From Acidimicrobiales bacterium (GTDB taxonomy: Bacteria; Actinomycetota; Acidimicrobiia; Acidimicrobiales; Bog-793), in contig JASHRK010000054.1 of the NCBI GenBank assembly GCA_030037405.1, positions 1-6,475 on the forward strand: 6,475 nucleotides of DNA. The letters are read 5' to 3'. How positions within the stretch are numbered: the first letter of the stretch is position 1; every line of letters starts with the position of its first letter. The notes under the pieces were generated by a model. That model made no database searches. It was not told the DNA's origin and saw nothing but the letters and a program-made list of their open reading frames with translations. This document shows, one piece after another, positions 5,026-6,475 of the stretch. Position numbers and translations under genes: made by a program.

Positions 5026-6111
5026 ATGGATCGAGAGGCCTTCTGCCGCCAGTCGAGGGTCGTCGTCGTCGCCGGTAAGGGGGGCGTGGGCAAGACAACG
5101 GTCGCCTCCGCCCTTGCCCGCATGGCGGCCGACGCCGGCCTGAAGGTGCTCGTCGTGGCGCTGGACGCCAGCGGCGGACTCCCGGCGCTCTTCGGAAGGA
5201 CCGAGGGCATGTCCTACGAAGAGGAGACGGTCTACGAAGCGCCCGGCGGGGGCTCGGTGCAGGCGAGGATGATCACGCCGGACGACGCCCTTCTCGAGTA
5301 CCTGATCGACCACGGGCTGAAGAGGGTGGCCAAACGCCTCGTCGCCACGGGCGTGCTCGACGTCGTGGCCACAGCCATCCCTGGTATCCGGGAGATCCTC
5401 GTTCTCGGGAAGGTGAAGCAGATAGAGCGCGCACGGATCGCCGACGTCATCGTCCTGGACGCCCCCGCCACGGGGCATGCCGTGCGTTTCTTGACGAGCG
5501 CGAGCGGCCTTCTCGACGCCGCCCGCGGAGGTCCGCTCAGGTCGCAGGCGACAGATGTCGTCGAGATGCTGCACGATCCCGACCGCTGCCAGGTCATCCT
5601 TGTCACCCTGCCCGAAGAGACGCCTGTGAACGAGCTGATCGAGACCGCCTACCGCTTCGAGGACGACGTGGGGGTTCTCCTCGGTCCCGTCGTGGTGAAC
5701 GGCTGTTACGAGGCATGGGACGGTTGGAGCGGAGGGGGCGCCGGGGGCGCCGGGATCGATGTCGGCGCCCTAGCGGAGACGGCCGGGGAGGAGCTCGGGG
5801 CGAGAGAGCTGAAGGCGCTGACGGCGGTGGCTGCGTTTCGTAGCGGGAGAGCGAGCCTGCAGTCGGAGCAGCTCGCTCGGCTCTCGTCCGAGCTGCCGCT
5901 GCCGCAGCTGAAGCTGCCGTACCTGTCCGCTCCAGAGATCGGCCCGCGGGAGATCGGAGTGCTCGCGAGCGCCCTCGGGGAGGAGATCGACGCCACCGAC
6001 CCAGTCGCCGGAAGAGGCCAACGGGAGGCAAGAGCGCGGGAGCTCGGTTCCCAGGAGGCGGGTACCCGGGAGGCTGGTACCCGGGAGGCCGGTACCCGGG
6101 AGGCGGGGTGA
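5026..6111 (+). CDS. ArsA/Get3-like ATPase, first subunit (Rv3679-like)
   Basis: This is a single-domain cytosolic ATPase of the ArsA/Get3 branch of SIMIBI P-loop proteins, 361 residues from the ATG. It has deviant Walker A GKGGVGKTT (17-25, signature lysine Lys18), LDASGGLPALFG (46-57), TTIAPGLR-like TAIPGIREILVLGKVKQ (116-132) and switch II DAPATGH (145-151). The order matches M. tuberculosis Rv3679, one of a Get3-like pair. There is no CxxC zinc motif of Get3 type, and no arsenic-resistance neighbour. A Gly-rich stretch (WSGGGAGGAG) comes from a duplicated 9-bp unit at 5734-5751. The last ~30 residues are a 5-residue repeat ending EAGTREAG. An in-frame GTG at 4993, with AGGAGAGG 10 nt upstream, would add 11 residues; I kept the ATG because third-position GC drops before it. 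The gene overlaps the next one by GTGA, so the two are translationally coupled. Confidence 0.92.
   Translation: MDREAFCRQSRVVVVAGKGGVGKTTVASALARMAADAGLKVLVVALDASGGLPALFGRTEGMSYEEETVYEAPGGGSVQARMITPDDALLEYLIDHGLKRVAKRLVATGVLDVVATAIPGIREILVLGKVKQIERARIADVIVLDAPATGHAVRFLTSASGLLDAARGGPLRSQATDVVEMLHDPDRCQVILVTLPEETPVNELIETAYRFEDDVGVLLGPVVVNGCYEAWDGWSGGGAGGAGIDVGALAETAGEELGARELKALTAVAAFRSGRASLQSEQLARLSSELPLPQLKLPYLSAPEIGPREIGVLASALGEEIDATDPVAGRGQREARARELGSQEAGTREAGTREAGTREAG
6016..6105 (+). repeat. 15-bp in-frame minisatellite at the 3' end of the first ArsA-like gene
   Basis: Three consecutive 15-bp units (6061-6075, 6076-6090, 6091-6105) share GGTACCCGGGAGGC and differ only in the last base (T, C, G), a silent Ala third position. 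A degenerate unit precedes them at 6046-6060 (GGTTCCCAGGAGGCG). Two weaker relatives lie at 6016-6030 and 6031-6045, both keeping a CGGGAG core. Each exact unit encodes Gly-Thr-Arg-Glu-Ala. The period is a multiple of three, so copy-number changes keep the frame. The last unit abuts the overlapping start of the next gene. Confidence 0.9.
6098..6103 (+). promoter_or_regulatory. ribosome-binding site of the second ArsA-like gene, inside the minisatellite
   Basis: GGGAGG in the last 15-bp unit lies 4 nt before the GTG at 6108. The same hexamer recurs 15 and 30 nt upstream in the preceding units. Spacing is short but usable, and it supports the GTG at 6108 as the start. Confidence 0.5.
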
Positions 6112-6475
6112 CTGCTGCTGCTCGCGTGCACAACCTCGCCATGCTCACGAGGGAGCGTTCGGTGATCGTCTGCTGCGGGTCGGGCGGTACCGGCAAGACG
6201 ACGACGTCGGCGGCGGTCGGCCTCGCGGCGGCTCGATTCGGCCGGAGAACCTGCGTCGTCACGATCGATCCGGCACGAAGGTTGGCCGACGCCCTCGGCC
6301 TCGGGGAGCTCGACAACACTCCCCGGCGCATCGAGGGCGACTGGGCGGGCGAGCTCTCCGCCGTCATGCTGGACGCAAAGAGCACCTTCGACGACCTCGT
6401 GACGCGCTATGCCGGGGATGCCCAACAAGCCGAGAGAATCCTCTCGAACCGTCTTTACCGCAACCTGACCTCGGC
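6108..6475 (+). CDS. ArsA/Get3-like ATPase, second subunit (Rv3680-like), C-terminus beyond window
   Basis: The frame is open from the GTG at 6108 to the right edge, giving 122 complete codons and no stop. The visible part is the nucleotide-binding N-terminus: VIVCCGSGGTGKTTTSAAVG with the P-loop at 24-31, then VVTIDPARRLADALGL (50-65), NTPRRI, and ELSAVMLDAKSTFDDLVTRY (83-102), followed by a segment resembling the membrane- or partner-facing helices of this family. The order and wording closely resemble M. tuberculosis Rv3680. The signature lysine of the deviant Walker A is replaced by Ser25, while the catalytic P-loop Lys30 is present. The start overlaps the stop of the first ATPase gene in GTGA (6108-6111). 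A heteromer with that upstream protein is inferred from this pairing and from the mycobacterial homologues. Confidence 0.92.
   Translation, partial: MTAAARVHNLAMLTRERSVIVCCGSGGTGKTTTSAAVGLAAARFGRRTCVVTIDPARRLADALGLGELDNTPRRIEGDWAGELSAVMLDAKSTFDDLVTRYAGDAQQAERILSNRLYRNLTS

Noticed and set aside
5734..5751. Duplicated 9-bp unit GGGGGCGCC as a significant repeat
   Set aside because: Two copies only; it just adds Gly/Ala residues to a loop of the ATPase and is common in GC-rich genes.
6016..6105. CRISPR array or mobile-element end
   Set aside because: The 15-bp units are contiguous with no spacers, in frame with the coding sequence, and there is no transposase or cas gene nearby.
5603..6428. 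Two long minus-strand open frames with PASRVPASRVPAS-type repeats
   Set aside because: The repeats are the reverse-strand reading of the 15-bp minisatellite, and the frames lie opposite two motif-complete ATPase genes.
4993..6475. Arsenic-resistance arsA pump genes
   Set aside because: The proteins are single-domain and paired like Rv3679-Rv3680, with no arsB, arsC, arsD or arsR nearby and none of the known arsenite-binding cysteine pattern in the visible sequence.

Overview
The window is a compact, GC-rich stretch of an actinobacterial chromosome. The phylum call rests on a WhiB-family four-cysteine regulator (a family essentially confined to Actinomycetota and their phages), the strong G/C bias at third codon positions, frequent GTG starts, and a gene neighbourhood that resembles the Mycobacterium tuberculosis Rv3672c-Rv3681c region (NUDIX hydrolase, metallo-beta-lactamase-fold hydrolase, RidA-type protein, two ArsA/Get3-like ATPases, WhiB4). 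That resemblance is recalled from family knowledge, not from a search. A non-mycobacterial lineage, perhaps deep-branching such as Acidimicrobiia, is a guess. There is no sign of mobile DNA, CRISPR, tRNA or rRNA, and no gene-free stretch reaches 300 bases.

Layout, left to right. (1) A minus-strand secreted lipoprotein with YVTN/NHL-type beta-propeller repeats runs off the left edge. (2) A minus-strand pair follows: an A-type Fe-S carrier (HesB/IscA/ErpA) with ridA 2 nt behind it, and a strong hairpin right after ridA. (3) Divergently, mrp (a DUF59 plus ParA-like Fe-S carrier ATPase) runs on the plus strand, with the two promoters apparently overlapping in about 75 bp. (4) A minus-strand operon whiB -> NUDT19-like NUDIX hydrolase -> LACTB2-like MBL hydrolase is tightly coupled; the last gene meets mrp tail to tail and both stop codons lie within one CTAG. 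(5) Divergent from whiB, two ArsA/Get3-like ATPases run on the plus strand, overlapping by GTGA, the second cut by the right edge.

How the parts may work together (inference). Three products handle or sense Fe-S clusters: the A-type carrier, Mrp and WhiB. RidA, the NUDIX enzyme and the MBL enzyme belong to families that remove reactive metabolites or hydrolyse nucleotides, CoA derivatives or RNA. The ArsA pair is probably a heteromeric cytosolic ATPase; the first protein carries the deviant Walker A signature lysine and the second does not. The reading is an Fe-S, redox and metabolite-damage neighbourhood, largely conserved in actinobacteria rather than a wholly new system. The most unusual sequence features are a 15-bp in-frame minisatellite forming the tail of the first ATPase and carrying the ribosome-binding site of the second, the asymmetry of the two P-loops, and an Mrp whose usual C-terminal CxxC is reduced to one cysteine.
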